This document shows positions 1-8,702 of a stretch of DNA of 64,000 nt, one piece after another. Both the position numbers and the translations under genes were made by a program. Source of the DNA: Rosettibacter sp037481715 (lineage in GTDB: Bacteria > Bacteroidota > Ignavibacteria > Ignavibacteriales > Melioribacteraceae); assembly GCA_037481715.1 (NCBI GenBank), contig JBBFLD010000001.1:124001-188000 (forward strand), given 5' to 3'. A model generated the notes under the pieces. That model was given only the letters and a program-made list of their open reading frames with translations. It did no database searches and had not been told where the DNA came from. How positions within the stretch are numbered: the first letter of the stretch is position 1; every line of letters starts with the position of its first letter.

Positions 1-163
1 AATCATCTCCTTTAAGAATTAAAATGGCAAAAGTAATTTGAATTATTAATCCGCTGAAAACAAGCCGCCAGTTAATTTTTCTTTTATTATTGGAAATTAA
101 AAATGCTATTCCAATTATAAGAGCTAAACCAATAATTCCACGAATTAATGAAATAATATTCAT
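1..163 (-). CDS. Nucleoside transporter of the CNT/NupC family, N-terminal fragment
   Basis: The gene runs off the left edge, so only the first 54 residues, read from an ATG at 163, are visible. They start MNIISLIRGIIGLALIIGIA, a first membrane helix, followed by SNNKRKINWRLVFSGL and a second hydrophobic stretch. This helix, basic 'NWR' loop, helix layout is typical of the N-terminal domain of concentrative (ion-coupled) nucleoside transporters of the inner membrane. It lies 14 bases downstream of the thymidine kinase gene and after cytidine deaminase on the same strand. That context supports uptake of the nucleosides those two enzymes use. The call rests on a short fragment plus context. The rest of the protein, including the transport core, is outside the window. 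Confidence 0.72.
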   Translation of the reverse strand, partial: MNIISLIRGIIGLALIIGIAFLISNNKRKINWRLVFSGLIIQITFAILILKGDD

Positions 164-177
164 AAAGTTTCTCGAAT

Positions 178-750
178 TTATTCAGGAATGTAATGGCATT
201 TTCGACATCGTGCTTCATAACTTTCTGCAGCTCCAACCAAAACTCTTTCCGATGAAGAAATTTTTCTTTGAGTTTTATCAGCTGGATTTCCGCATACTAC
301 ACAGATTGCCAAAGTTTTTGTGATATATTCAGCTACAGCTAATAATTGAGGCATGGGTTCAAAAGGTTTGCCTGTATAGTCCTGATCTAATCCTGCAACA
401 ATTACTCTTTTGCCTTCATTTGCTAATTGGTTGCAAACATCTACTAAATCTAAATCAAAAAATTGTGCTTCGTCTATTCCAATTACCTGAGCATCTTCTG
501 AATACTGTAAAATTTCTTTAGCTGATTCAACAAGAATTGAAGGCATCGATTGTTCGCTGTGCGATACAATTTCACTCTTTGAATATCGAATGTCAATTTT
601 CGGTTTGAATATTTTTACTTTTTGCTTTGCAATCTCTGCTCTTCGAAGTCTTCGGATTAATTCTTCAGTTTTACCACTAAACATACATCCTGCTATAACT
701 TCAATCCATCCAGTATTCTTAGGCATTAAATGAGGTGAATGTTCAATCAT
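178..750 (-). CDS. tdk: Thymidine kinase (type II, zinc-binding)
   Basis: This cytosolic enzyme phosphorylates thymidine to dTMP with ATP, a salvage step for DNA precursors. The 190 residues have the P-loop GCMFSGKT at 21-28 and the DEAQFF magnesium/active-site motif near 93-98. A zinc site is formed by C150/C153 (CVVC) and C182/C185 (CRKC), with the flexible lasso loop between them. The length is normal for bacterial TK1-like enzymes. The ATG at 750 overlaps the stop of cdd by three bases (ATGA), so the two are translationally coupled. The nucleoside transporter gene follows 14 bases downstream. The three genes make a coherent pyrimidine-nucleoside salvage unit. Confidence 0.97.
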   Translation of the reverse strand: MIEHSPHLMPKNTGWIEVIAGCMFSGKTEELIRRLRRAEIAKQKVKIFKPKIDIRYSKSEIVSHSEQSMPSILVESAKEILQYSEDAQVIGIDEAQFFDLDLVDVCNQLANEGKRVIVAGLDQDYTGKPFEPMPQLLAVAEYITKTLAICVVCGNPADKTQRKISSSERVLVGAAESYEARCRKCHYIPE

Positions 751-1154
751 TTTAAAAATTCTCCGCTAAATGAAAATGGAATTAGTTCATTCAATATGAA
801 AGTTTTTAATTCACCTTTTTGATTGACTAAAATAACTTTTAAGTCTTTCCCGCATAAGTCCAAAAGAACTTGACGACATGCGCCACATGGGGGACAAAAA
901 TCTTCAGCATCACTTGCAATTGCAATTGAATCAAATTTTCTTTCACCATCAAGAATAGCTTGAAATACAGCAGTTCTTTCAGCGCATATTGTTAAGCTGT
1001 AAGATGAAGTTTCTATGTTTGCACCAAGATAAATTTTTCCAGATTCTGTTAGAAGTGCAGCACCAACATGAAAATATGAATATGTGGGTAATCCTTTAGA
1101 TTTTGCTTCTACTGCTTTTTTGGCAAGTTCTTCAGGAGTTATCATTCTTTCCAT
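747..1154 (-). CDS. cdd: Cytidine deaminase
   Basis: It hydrolyses cytidine and deoxycytidine to uridine and deoxyuridine with a catalytic zinc. The 135-residue length fits the small tetrameric type. Visible motifs are FHVGAAL near 28-34, the CAER zinc/proton-shuttle motif with C57 and E59, and PCGACRQ with the other two zinc cysteines, C90 and C93. It is the first gene of the salvage run with tdk and the nucleoside transporter. The short gap to the upstream CDF gene (about 50 bases) could hold a promoter, but no clear one is visible. M4 could also be the start (MERMITPEE). Confidence 0.96.
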   Translation of the reverse strand: MERMITPEELAKKAVEAKSKGLPTYSYFHVGAALLTESGKIYLGANIETSSYSLTICAERTAVFQAILDGERKFDSIAIASDAEDFCPPCGACRQVLLDLCGKDLKVILVNQKGELKTFILNELIPFSFSGEFLK

Positions 1155-1207
1155 AATTTTTATTTCAAAAATAAGTGATAAACATTAGAAAAAAAATTTT
1201 AAAAATT

Positions 1208-2203
1208 TTACTGCATGTAAATAGGGTCGCCTAAATATTTTTTTGAACCCCATTCGAAATTTATGGACTTTTCTTCTTTTCTAAATTCACACTTTTTGAG
1301 ATCACAAAATTTACAAACTTCTTCTTTGCAATAATCCATATGAATTCTTACACTGACTAATGGAAATTTAGACTGTAATAAATCTTCCACAAATTCTTCT
1401 TCATGATGTGATTCTTTAATTGTAAAATAAAAGGGAAGTATTAAATGAAAATCAACAAAAATTATTTCACCAGATTTCCAGAAACGAAGATGATGAATAT
1501 CAATCCAATATTCACGTTTGTTTTGTGTAAGTAAATCTGAAATTGTATTCAAAATTTCTAAATCGGTTTTATTCATCAAACCGCCAAAAGATTCTCTGAT
1601 TAATTTGTAACCTGTGAATAAAATATTCAGTGCAACTGCAATTGCTATTAGTGGATCAAGAGTAACATAATTTGTTATCAAAACTAAAATCAATCCTGCA
1701 ACAACTCCAAGACTTGTATATGAATCAGTTAAAACATGTTTACCATCAGCAACAAGTGTTAATGAATTTGTTGATTTGCCCTTTTTAATTAAATAAAAAC
1801 CAAGCAATAAATTAATAATTCCTGCAGTCGCAATAATTGTAGTCCCAATATCAAGTTGTTCAGGTAAAATTCCAGTCAAAATATTTTTAACAGAATTATA
1901 AATAATTGCAAATGCAGCAATAATGATTAATAAGCCTTCCAATCCGGCAGAAAAAAATTCAATCTTTCCATAACCAAAAAGATGAGTTTCATCTGCTGGT
2001 TTTGAACTTAAATAAATACTATAGAGTGCAAATCCTGTAGCTGCAATATGAACTACAGATTCGGCTGCATCAGAATAAATTGCTGTGGAATTTGTATTCA
2101 GGTAAGCAATACTTTTTGAAATAAACATTGCAAGACCTACAGTTAAGGATAACCATGCAGCTTTTTTCTTATCAGTAATATTATTTTGTTCAAATTTCTG
2201 CAT
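1208..2203 (-). CDS. Cation diffusion facilitator (CDF) metal efflux transporter
   Basis: This inner-membrane secondary transporter exports divalent metals, most likely zinc, iron or similar, in exchange for protons. The first ~200 of 331 residues form about six membrane helices. Helix 2 carries SDAAESVVH and helix 5 carries ADGKHVLTD, the two halves of the CDF metal site. The helix-2 pair here is E-x3-H, where FieF has D-x3-D. The soluble C-terminal domain contains HHLRFWKSGEIIFVDFHL and ends with a cysteine cluster, YCKEEVCKFCDLKKC, which could bind metal or sense redox state. The ATG at 2203 is the only good start. Metal specificity cannot be read from the sequence. Confidence 0.92.
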   Translation of the reverse strand: MQKFEQNNITDKKKAAWLSLTVGLAMFISKSIAYLNTNSTAIYSDAAESVVHIAATGFALYSIYLSSKPADETHLFGYGKIEFFSAGLEGLLIIIAAFAIIYNSVKNILTGILPEQLDIGTTIIATAGIINLLLGFYLIKKGKSTNSLTLVADGKHVLTDSYTSLGVVAGLILVLITNYVTLDPLIAIAVALNILFTGYKLIRESFGGLMNKTDLEILNTISDLLTQNKREYWIDIHHLRFWKSGEIIFVDFHLILPFYFTIKESHHEEEFVEDLLQSKFPLVSVRIHMDYCKEEVCKFCDLKKCEFRKEEKSINFEWGSKKYLGDPIYMQ

Positions 2204-2256
2204 AATAATTTTCTTTTATTTTTTAAAGTTACAATTTTCAAAACAATTCTAAGAAA

Positions 2257-2276
2257 GAATTAAAAGAGCTTAATTC
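2257..2276. repeat. Inverted repeat upstream of the hydrogenase locus
   Basis: GAATTAA and TTAATTC form perfect 7-base arms around a 6-base spacer, in the 242-base divergent gap between the CDF gene and the first hydrogenase gene. It lies about 120-140 bases upstream of a sigma-54-like promoter. That is the usual distance for an enhancer-binding activator, so an activator site is possible. The arms are AT-only in an AT-rich gap, so a chance palindrome is also quite possible. Confidence 0.3.
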
Positions 2277-2395
2277 CTTATTTTCATTAGAAAAATGTAA
2301 AGTGTTTTTCTCACTCATAAGAAATAAACTTAAGAAATCATTTAAAAAATCCGCAATTTTTTAAGAAAATGAACCTTCAAGGTCTTAATTAACTC

Positions 2396-2411
2396 TGGCA
2401 TATATTCTGCA
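2396..2411 (+). promoter_or_regulatory. Sigma-54-type -24/-12 promoter of the hydrogenase locus
   Basis: The sequence TGGCATATATTCTGCA keeps the GG and GC dinucleotides exactly 10 bases apart (GG at 2397-2398, GC at 2409-2410). This matches the RpoN consensus TGGCAC-N5-TTGC closely. The predicted transcript would start near 2422, about 24 bases before the ATG at 2446. Sigma-54 promoters need an ATPase activator, and none is encoded in this window. The match is seen in the sequence, while the regulation is inferred. Confidence 0.55.
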
Positions 2412-2445
2412 ATAATATTATAACCAAAATTAAAGCGAGTCAGTA

Positions 2446-2937
2446 ATGCATAATCACATTATTCAAAAATATCCTAAAAACGATAGAAGCAATTTGATTG
2501 CATTATTACAGGATATTCAGGAAATCTATGGATATCTTCCTGAAGAAGCTATAAAAGATATTTCAGAACATTTAAATATTCCTGTCAGCAGCGTCTATGG
2601 AGTTGCTACATTTTATAATCAATTTAGATTAACACCGCTCGGCAAAAATGTAATTAGAGTTTGCCGTGGAACAGCATGTCATGTTAAAAATTCTGCAAAT
2701 CTGCTTTTAGCACTTGAAACAGAATTGGGAATCACAGCAGGTAAAACCACAAGAGATAAACTATTTACTCTTGAAACAGTAGCCTGCATTGGTGCATGCA
2801 GCATTGCACCAGTAATTAATATCAATGATGAATATTATGGGAGAATAACCGTCAAAGAAATCCCAAAAATCATTAACAAATATCGAAGAGAAGCAACTGT
2901 AAAAAGTAAACAAGAACAAACTGAGAGTGTAGAATGA
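2446..2937 (+). CDS. hydC: NuoE-like [2Fe-2S] subunit of hydrogenase 1 (HydC/HndA type)
   Basis: This thioredoxin-fold electron-transfer subunit sits between the NADH-oxidising flavoprotein and the hydrogenase. Its 163 residues match the NuoE family. The [2Fe-2S] ligands are C73 and C78 in RVCRGTACHV and C114 and C118 in TVACIGACSI. The N-terminal helical half includes the family motif SSVYGVATFYNQF. The 4-base overlap with the next gene (ATGA) shows coupling to the NuoF-like subunit. The gene follows a sigma-54-like promoter after a short leader with only a weak ribosome site. Complex I NuoE is the close alternative, but the HydA-type partner two genes downstream decides for hydrogenase. Confidence 0.93.
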   Translation: MHNHIIQKYPKNDRSNLIALLQDIQEIYGYLPEEAIKDISEHLNIPVSSVYGVATFYNQFRLTPLGKNVIRVCRGTACHVKNSANLLLALETELGITAGKTTRDKLFTLETVACIGACSIAPVININDEYYGRITVKEIPKIINKYRREATVKSKQEQTESVE

Positions 2938-4919
2938 AAAGTTTTATAGAAAAATGTTGTGAACAATGCTGGCATAGTGCAGAAACACCATGTGAACAAT
3001 TTATTGCATGTTGTGTTGATGGTCCACTTTGCCATAAAGATGAAAAATGTCAAGAAAAATTTAAACAACTAAATTCTGTCTTAAAATACTCTGAACATGA
3101 TATACCTTTGATATTTATTGGAATGGGAACATGTGGACTTGCTTCTGGCGCAGATAAAGTTAAAAAAGCAATTGAAGAGGAGCTAAGTAAAAACAATCTC
3201 AAGGCTAAAATTATTCCAACAGGATGCATCGGTTATTGTGCTAAAGAACCAATAGTTGATATTAAATTGCCAGGCAAAGATAGAATTTCTTATTGTGAAA
3301 TTTTCCCTAAAGATGTTCATGAATTAATTAAAACTACATTAATTGATGGAAATGTTTATAAGAAAAAATTATTGGGCACTTATGGCAAAGGAACTGATTC
3401 AATTCCAAATATAAATGAAATTCCATTCTTCAAAAGACAACTAAAAGTTGTTCTCGAAAATTGTGGTGTGATTAATCCAACTTCAATTGATGAATATATT
3501 TCAGCAGGCGGTTTCAAAGCATTAGATAAATCACTTCGATTATTAACTCCTGAAACCGTTATTCGAACAGTAAAAGAAAGCGGCTTGAGAGGAAGAGGCG
3601 GTGCAGGCTTTTTAACAGGATTAAAATGGGAACTTGCATATAAAAAAGAATCCGATACGAAATATATTATCTGCAATGCAGATGAAGGAGACCCAGGCGC
3701 ATTTATGGACCGCTCAGTTCTTGAAAGCGATCCATTTAGAGTGATTGAAGGAATGATAATCGGCGCTTATGCAATTGGAGCTTCTTATGGTTATATCTAC
3801 TGCCGTGCTGAATATCCTCTTGCAATTGAAAGATTACAAAATGCAATTGATAAATGTAAAGAGTATGGTCTGCTTGGAAAAAATATTTTGAATAGTGATT
3901 TTGATTTCGAACTAAAAATAAAAAAAGGTGCTGGTGCATTTGTATGCGGCGAAGAAACTGCATTAATTGCTTCCATTGAAGGAAAAAGAGGAATGCCTCG
4001 TCCTCGTCCGCCTTATCCAGTTGAAGCAGGTCTTTGGGGAAAACCAACTGTAATTAACAATGTAGAAACTTTTGCAAATATCCCTCCAATCATTAATCGA
4101 GGACAGGAATGGTTTTCTTCAATTGGAACTAAAAGCAGCAAAGGAACAAAAGTATTTGCATTAAGTGGCAAAGTTGTGAATGGTGGCCTTGTAGAAGTTC
4201 CAATGGGAATTACATTGAGAGAAGTAGTATTTGATATTGGCGGCGGAATTCCTAATGATAAAAAATTCAAAGCAATACAAATTGGTGGACCTTCAGGCGG
4301 CTGCTTACCAGAATCTGTTTTAGATACAGAAGTTGACTATGAATCATTAAAAGAAGTTGGTGCAATGATGGGTTCTGGCGGATTCGTTGTAATGGACGAG
4401 GATACATGTATGGTCGATGTAGCAAAATTTTTCTTAACATTCATCCAAAATGAATCATGTGGAAAATGTGTTCCATGCCGCGAAGGAACAAAAAGAATGC
4501 TCGAAATAATTGAAAGAATTCCTGTTCGTTATGGGAATAATGGAAATAAAATTGAGCAATTACAAAGATTTAAAGGAATTATTCATTTGCAAAGATTAGC
4601 TGATGTAATTAAAGATACATCACTTTGCGGTCTTGGACAAAGCGCTCCAAATCCAGTTCTTTCCGGATTAAGATATTTCAGAGAAGAATATGAAGAACAT
4701 TTATTCGAAAGAAAATGCAAAGCTAAGGTTTGTAAGGAACTTCTCACTTATGAAATTGATCCAGAACTTTGTAATGGTTGCGCTGTATGTTTAAGAAATT
4801 GTTCTGCTGATGCAATCATTGGAGAAAAGAAACAACCTCATCAAATCATTCAAATTAAATGCACTAAATGCGGTATGTGTTTTGAATCCTGCCGTTTTGA
4901 AGCAGTTAAAGTTTATTAA
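2934..4919 (+). CDS. hydB: NuoF-like flavoprotein subunit of hydrogenase 1 (long HydB/HndC type)
   Basis: This is the predicted NAD(H)-binding FMN/Fe-S subunit. The 661 residues fall into five parts. (1) A cysteine-rich start has eight Cys in the first ~40 residues. (2) A thioredoxin-like segment has C67 in GMGTCGLA plus C98 and C102 in TGCIGYC. (3) The 51-kDa FMN/NADH domain has GRGGAGFLTGLKW, NADEGDPGAFMDR and GAFVCGEETALI. (4) A 4Fe-4S domain has ESCGKCVPCREG and a later CGLGQ. (5) Two C-terminal ferredoxin clusters are in CNGCAVCLRNCS and CTKCGMCFESC. The long form with a C-terminal ferredoxin module is the layout of electron-bifurcating HydB subunits, so coupling to ferredoxin is possible. 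The Cys-rich start is unusual. Confidence 0.93.
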   Translation: MKSFIEKCCEQCWHSAETPCEQFIACCVDGPLCHKDEKCQEKFKQLNSVLKYSEHDIPLIFIGMGTCGLASGADKVKKAIEEELSKNNLKAKIIPTGCIGYCAKEPIVDIKLPGKDRISYCEIFPKDVHELIKTTLIDGNVYKKKLLGTYGKGTDSIPNINEIPFFKRQLKVVLENCGVINPTSIDEYISAGGFKALDKSLRLLTPETVIRTVKESGLRGRGGAGFLTGLKWELAYKKESDTKYIICNADEGDPGAFMDRSVLESDPFRVIEGMIIGAYAIGASYGYIYCRAEYPLAIERLQNAIDKCKEYGLLGKNILNSDFDFELKIKKGAGAFVCGEETALIASIEGKRGMPRPRPPYPVEAGLWGKPTVINNVETFANIPPIINRGQEWFSSIGTKSSKGTKVFALSGKVVNGGLVEVPMGITLREVVFDIGGGIPNDKKFKAIQIGGPSGGCLPESVLDTEVDYESLKEVGAMMGSGGFVVMDEDTCMVDVAKFFLTFIQNESCGKCVPCREGTKRMLEIIERIPVRYGNNGNKIEQLQRFKGIIHLQRLADVIKDTSLCGLGQSAPNPVLSGLRYFREEYEEHLFERKCKAKVCKELLTYEIDPELCNGCAVCLRNCSADAIIGEKKQPHQIIQIKCTKCGMCFESCRFEAVKVY

Positions 4920-4939
4920 AATTTTTTATGGAGATTAAA

Positions 4940-6670
4940 ATGGTAGAACTAACAATCAATGATATAAAAGTAAAAGCTGAAGAAGGAATGACAATACTCG
5001 AAGCAGCTAAATCAGTTGGAATTCACATTCCTACTCTTTGTCACATGAAAAATTTATTTCCAACAGGTGCATGCAGAATTTGTGTTGTAGAAGTTGAAGG
5101 AATGAGAGGTCTAACGCCAAGCTGTGCTTATCCAGTTATGCAGGGAATGAAAGTTCATACTAATTCACCACGTGTTCGAGTTGCTCGCAAAACTATTGTT
5201 GAATTATTAATTGAAAATCATCCACAGGATTGTCTTATCTGTGTAAGAAATAAAAATTGTGAACTTCAAGATTTGGCTGAAAGATATAATGTGAGAGAAC
5301 ATAGATATGTTGGCGAAAAGAAATCGCATGCTATTGACATTTCAAGTCCATCAATGGAAAGAGACCCAGCAAAATGCATTTTATGTGGTCGATGCGTAAG
5401 AACATGCAGCGAAATTCAAAAGATTGGAGCTATCGATTTTACTAATCGCGGATTTAGAAGTAATGTTACAACTCCATTTAACAAGGGCTTAAATGTAAGT
5501 GATTGCATCCTTTGCGGTCAGTGCATTCTTGTTTGCCCAACTGCTGCATTGAGAGAAAAAAGTCATGCTAAAGAAGTTGTTGCTGCATTAAACGACAAAA
5601 GCAAATTTACAATTGCACAAATAGCTCCTGCTGTTCGTGCTACTTTAGGTGAAGAATACAATTTACCTTTGGGTACAAATGTAACAGGACAAATAATCAC
5701 TGGATTAAGAAGATTAGGATTCAAAAAAGTATTCGATACAAATTTTGGTGCCGACTTAACAATAATGGAAGAAGCAACTGAATTAATTCATCGAATTACA
5801 AGCAACGGCACTTTGCCGATGTTCACAAGCTGCTGCCCCGGATGGATAAAATATGCAGAACAAAATTATCCTCATTTATTGAATCATATTTCTACATGCA
5901 AATCTCCACATGAAATGGAAGGTGCAATCTTAAAAACTTATTATGCTAAGAAAATGGGAATTAACCCAAAAGATATTTTTGTTGTTTCTATCATGCCTTG
6001 CACAGTTAAAAAATTTGAATCAAACAGACCAGAATTATCTGAACAACATTTCCCAGATGTCGATGCAGTTTTAACAACACGAGAATTGGTTAGATTATTC
6101 AAAGTAGCTGGAATTGATTTTAATGATTTACCAGAAGATGATTTTGACAATCCATTAGGAGAATCAACAGGTGCTGCAGCTATTTTTGGAACAAGCGGGG
6201 GAGTAATGGAAGCTGCACTGCGAACAGCATATTATAAAATTACTGGAAAAGAACTCGCACAGCTCGAATTAACTGATGTAAGAGGAATGGCTGGCATTAA
6301 AGAAAGCTCAATCAATGTTAATGGAATGACTTTTAATATTGCTGTTGTAAACGGAATTGGAAATGTCAAAAAAATTTTAGAAGAAGTAGAAAAGGGAGAA
6401 TCCAAATATCACTTCATTGAAGTTATGGCTTGTCCAGGAGGTTGTATAAATGGCGGAGGACAACCAATTCATCAAAATCCAGAAAAAGTTAAAAAGCGTG
6501 CTCAAGCTCTTTATGAAATTGATGCTAAGATGAAAAACAGACGCTCACATGAAAATGAATCTGTTAAAAAATTATATAAAGAATTCTTAGGTGAACCATG
6601 CGGTCATTTATCGCATGAAATTTTGCATACCACTTACATTAACAGAAAAAAGATTTTAGAAGAAGTTTAA
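4940..6670 (+). CDS. hydA: [FeFe] hydrogenase catalytic subunit 1, NADH-linked group A type
   Basis: It interconverts H2 with protons and electrons at the H-cluster. In order, the ~576 residues carry a NuoG-like [2Fe-2S] domain (C34, C45, C48, C62), a His-ligated 4Fe-4S site in HPQDCLICVRNKNC, and two ferredoxin clusters in CILCGRCVRTCS and CILCGQCILVCP. The H-cluster domain has all three signatures, TSCCPGW (C298, C299), MPCTVKKFE and MACPGGCINGGGQP, so it should be catalytically competent. A C-terminal small-subunit-like domain ends in SHEILHTTY. I chose the ATG at 4940 because GGAG at 4930-4933 is well spaced for it. An in-frame ATG at 4928 would add four residues. Confidence 0.95.
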   Translation: MVELTINDIKVKAEEGMTILEAAKSVGIHIPTLCHMKNLFPTGACRICVVEVEGMRGLTPSCAYPVMQGMKVHTNSPRVRVARKTIVELLIENHPQDCLICVRNKNCELQDLAERYNVREHRYVGEKKSHAIDISSPSMERDPAKCILCGRCVRTCSEIQKIGAIDFTNRGFRSNVTTPFNKGLNVSDCILCGQCILVCPTAALREKSHAKEVVAALNDKSKFTIAQIAPAVRATLGEEYNLPLGTNVTGQIITGLRRLGFKKVFDTNFGADLTIMEEATELIHRITSNGTLPMFTSCCPGWIKYAEQNYPHLLNHISTCKSPHEMEGAILKTYYAKKMGINPKDIFVVSIMPCTVKKFESNRPELSEQHFPDVDAVLTTRELVRLFKVAGIDFNDLPEDDFDNPLGESTGAAAIFGTSGGVMEAALRTAYYKITGKELAQLELTDVRGMAGIKESSINVNGMTFNIAVVNGIGNVKKILEEVEKGESKYHFIEVMACPGGCINGGGQPIHQNPEKVKKRAQALYEIDAKMKNRRSHENESVKKLYKEFLGEPCGHLSHEILHTTYINRKKILEEV

Positions 6671-6700
6671 TTTATGTTCAATAACTTTATATAAATTTAT

Positions 6701-8686
6701 ATGTCATTAAGAATAGTAACGACAATAGGACAAAAATGCAAAAGATGTTACTCTTGTATAAGAGAATGTCCTGCTCGTGCTATTCGTGTGATAAATGGTC
6801 AGGCAGTTGTAATCGAAGAAAGATGCATTACATGTGGTTACTGTGTTAAAGTATGTTCACAAAATGCTAAACAAGTTTTAAATGACAAAGATGTTGTTAA
6901 TCATTACTTGATAAATTATAAAACATATGCAATAGTTGCTCCTTCTTTTCCAGCTTCATTTCCAGATTTGGAAGGAAAATTTATTTCAGCAATAAGAAAA
7001 CTTGGATTTCATTATGTCGGCGAAGCTGCATTTGGCGCAGACTTAATCAGCGATTATTATATAAAATACTTAGAGAAATCTGATAACAAAACAATTATAA
7101 GCAGCCCTTGTCCTGCAATTTACAATTGGATTGAAAAATATTTTGTAGAGATTGTAGATAACCTTGCTAATGTAGTTTCACCAATGATTGCAATGGGAAG
7201 ATATTTAAAGAAAAATTTTGGCTCAGATATTAAAGTAGTTTTTATTGGTCCTTGCATTGCTAAAAAAAGTGAATATCGTGATGAAAATGTGTCTGGTGCA
7301 ATTGATGCTGTATTAACATTCAAGGAACTCAAAGAATTATTTAATGAAAAAAATATAAATCTCAATGAACTTGATAACTCAAACTTCGATCCACCATTTG
7401 CTTACATGGGTAAAGCTTATCCATTAACAGGCGGTTTATTAAAAACAACTAATAGACATGGTGATATTCTTGAAAAAGAAATAATAATTGTTGAAGGCAA
7501 AGATAGAGTTGGAGAAATATTACAAGAAATTGCAGATAAAAAAATTCAATCAAAATTTATTGATATATTATTTTGTGAAGGCTGTATTAATGGTCCTGCT
7601 ATTGACTCTTCATTAAACTATTATTCAAAAAGAGAAAAGGTAATTTCTTACATTGAAGAAAACATTAATAGTTTCGATAAAAGAATCTGGAAGAGCACAC
7701 TTTATAATAATCGTGATTTAGATTTAAGCAGAAAATTTAAACCAAGAAATCAAAGAAGACCTGAACCAACAGAAGAACAAATTAAATCAATTCTTGCAAA
7801 AACAAATAAATTCAGCAAAACTGATGAATTAAATTGCGGAGCTTGTGGATATCCAACTTGTCGAGAATATGCAATTGCAATTGCAAAAGGTCTTGCAGAA
7901 GAAGATATGTGTTTGCCTTATCTTATTGATAAACTTGAAATGGCAAATAAAGAAATAAGAGAAACTCAAGAACAATTAGCTAATGCAGAAAAATTAGCAT
8001 CAATTGGTCAATTAGCTGCTGGAGTAGCTCATGAAATAAATAATCCGCTTGGCTCTATTATGATTTATGCTTCGCTATTGAAGAAAAAACTTGAAAAAGC
8101 TTTCAATGACCAGCAAAGTTCAGAAGACTTAAAGCTAATTATAGAAGAAGCAAACCGATGCAAAAATATTGTATCTAATCTTTTGAATTTTGCTCGACAG
8201 GGGAAATTAAGATTAAGCAAAGTAAATCTTCGTGAATTAGTAAATGACATAATAAGATTGGTAAAAGTAAAACCAGAATTTTCCAATGTTGTTATATCTG
8301 AAAAATATGAAGCGGAAGAAACTTTAATTGAAGGAGATTCAGACCAGCTTAAACAAGCTTTGTTGAATATTATAACTAATGCATGCGAAGCTGTTGAATC
8401 GAAGAATGATAAGCAGGTTTTAATCAATATATCAGAAAATGGTAATAAGTTAACAATAGAAATTGCTGATAATGGTATTGGCATTCCTCAAGAAAATTTA
8501 AGTAAAATTTTCACGCCATTTTTCACGACAAAAAAAATTGGAAAGGGAACAGGTTTAGGATTAGCTATCACCTATGGAATTATTAAAATGCATAAAGGGG
8601 ATATAAAAGTTCAAAGCGAAGTAGGAAAAGGAACAAAGTTTTTTATTTCACTACCAAAAATACAAAATTATTCGACAGAGAATTAA
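6701..8686 (+). CDS. Sensor-type [FeFe] hydrogenase domain fused to a histidine kinase
   Basis: This is a predicted soluble H2 or redox sensor kinase of 661 residues. Two ferredoxin clusters come first (C13/C16/C19/C23 and C42/C45/C48/C52). The hydrogenase domain has altered H-cluster signatures: SSPCP at 134-138 in place of TSCCP, GPCIAKKSE near 183-191, and a shortened CEGC at 292-295 in place of CPGGC. A further Fe-S motif (NCGACGYPTC...MCLPY) lies near 370-400. A HisKA domain with phospho-acceptor H444 in GVAHEINNPLGS and an ATPase domain with DNGIGIP and GTGLGLAI follow. Loss of the first loop-1 cysteine, the proton-relay position of catalytic enzymes, fits a sensor. It lies between two catalytic hydrogenases. 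Whether it binds H2 or a redox partner is inference. Confidence 0.9.
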   Translation: MSLRIVTTIGQKCKRCYSCIRECPARAIRVINGQAVVIEERCITCGYCVKVCSQNAKQVLNDKDVVNHYLINYKTYAIVAPSFPASFPDLEGKFISAIRKLGFHYVGEAAFGADLISDYYIKYLEKSDNKTIISSPCPAIYNWIEKYFVEIVDNLANVVSPMIAMGRYLKKNFGSDIKVVFIGPCIAKKSEYRDENVSGAIDAVLTFKELKELFNEKNINLNELDNSNFDPPFAYMGKAYPLTGGLLKTTNRHGDILEKEIIIVEGKDRVGEILQEIADKKIQSKFIDILFCEGCINGPAIDSSLNYYSKREKVISYIEENINSFDKRIWKSTLYNNRDLDLSRKFKPRNQRRPEPTEEQIKSILAKTNKFSKTDELNCGACGYPTCREYAIAIAKGLAEEDMCLPYLIDKLEMANKEIRETQEQLANAEKLASIGQLAAGVAHEINNPLGSIMIYASLLKKKLEKAFNDQQSSEDLKLIIEEANRCKNIVSNLLNFARQGKLRLSKVNLRELVNDIIRLVKVKPEFSNVVISEKYEAEETLIEGDSDQLKQALLNIITNACEAVESKNDKQVLINISENGNKLTIEIADNGIGIPQENLSKIFTPFFTTKKIGKGTGLGLAITYGIIKMHKGDIKVQSEVGKGTKFFISLPKIQNYSTEN

Positions 8687-8702
8687 AAAGGGAAATGCAA
8701 AA

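Noticed and set aside
90..323. Open frame of 77 codons on the plus strand at the left edge
   Set aside because: It lies across the start of the transporter gene and the 3' end of tdk on the other strand, both of which have clear family motifs.
2446..6670. NuoE/NuoF/NuoG of respiratory complex I
   Set aside because: The third subunit carries the full H-cluster signatures, and no membrane Nuo subunits are nearby.
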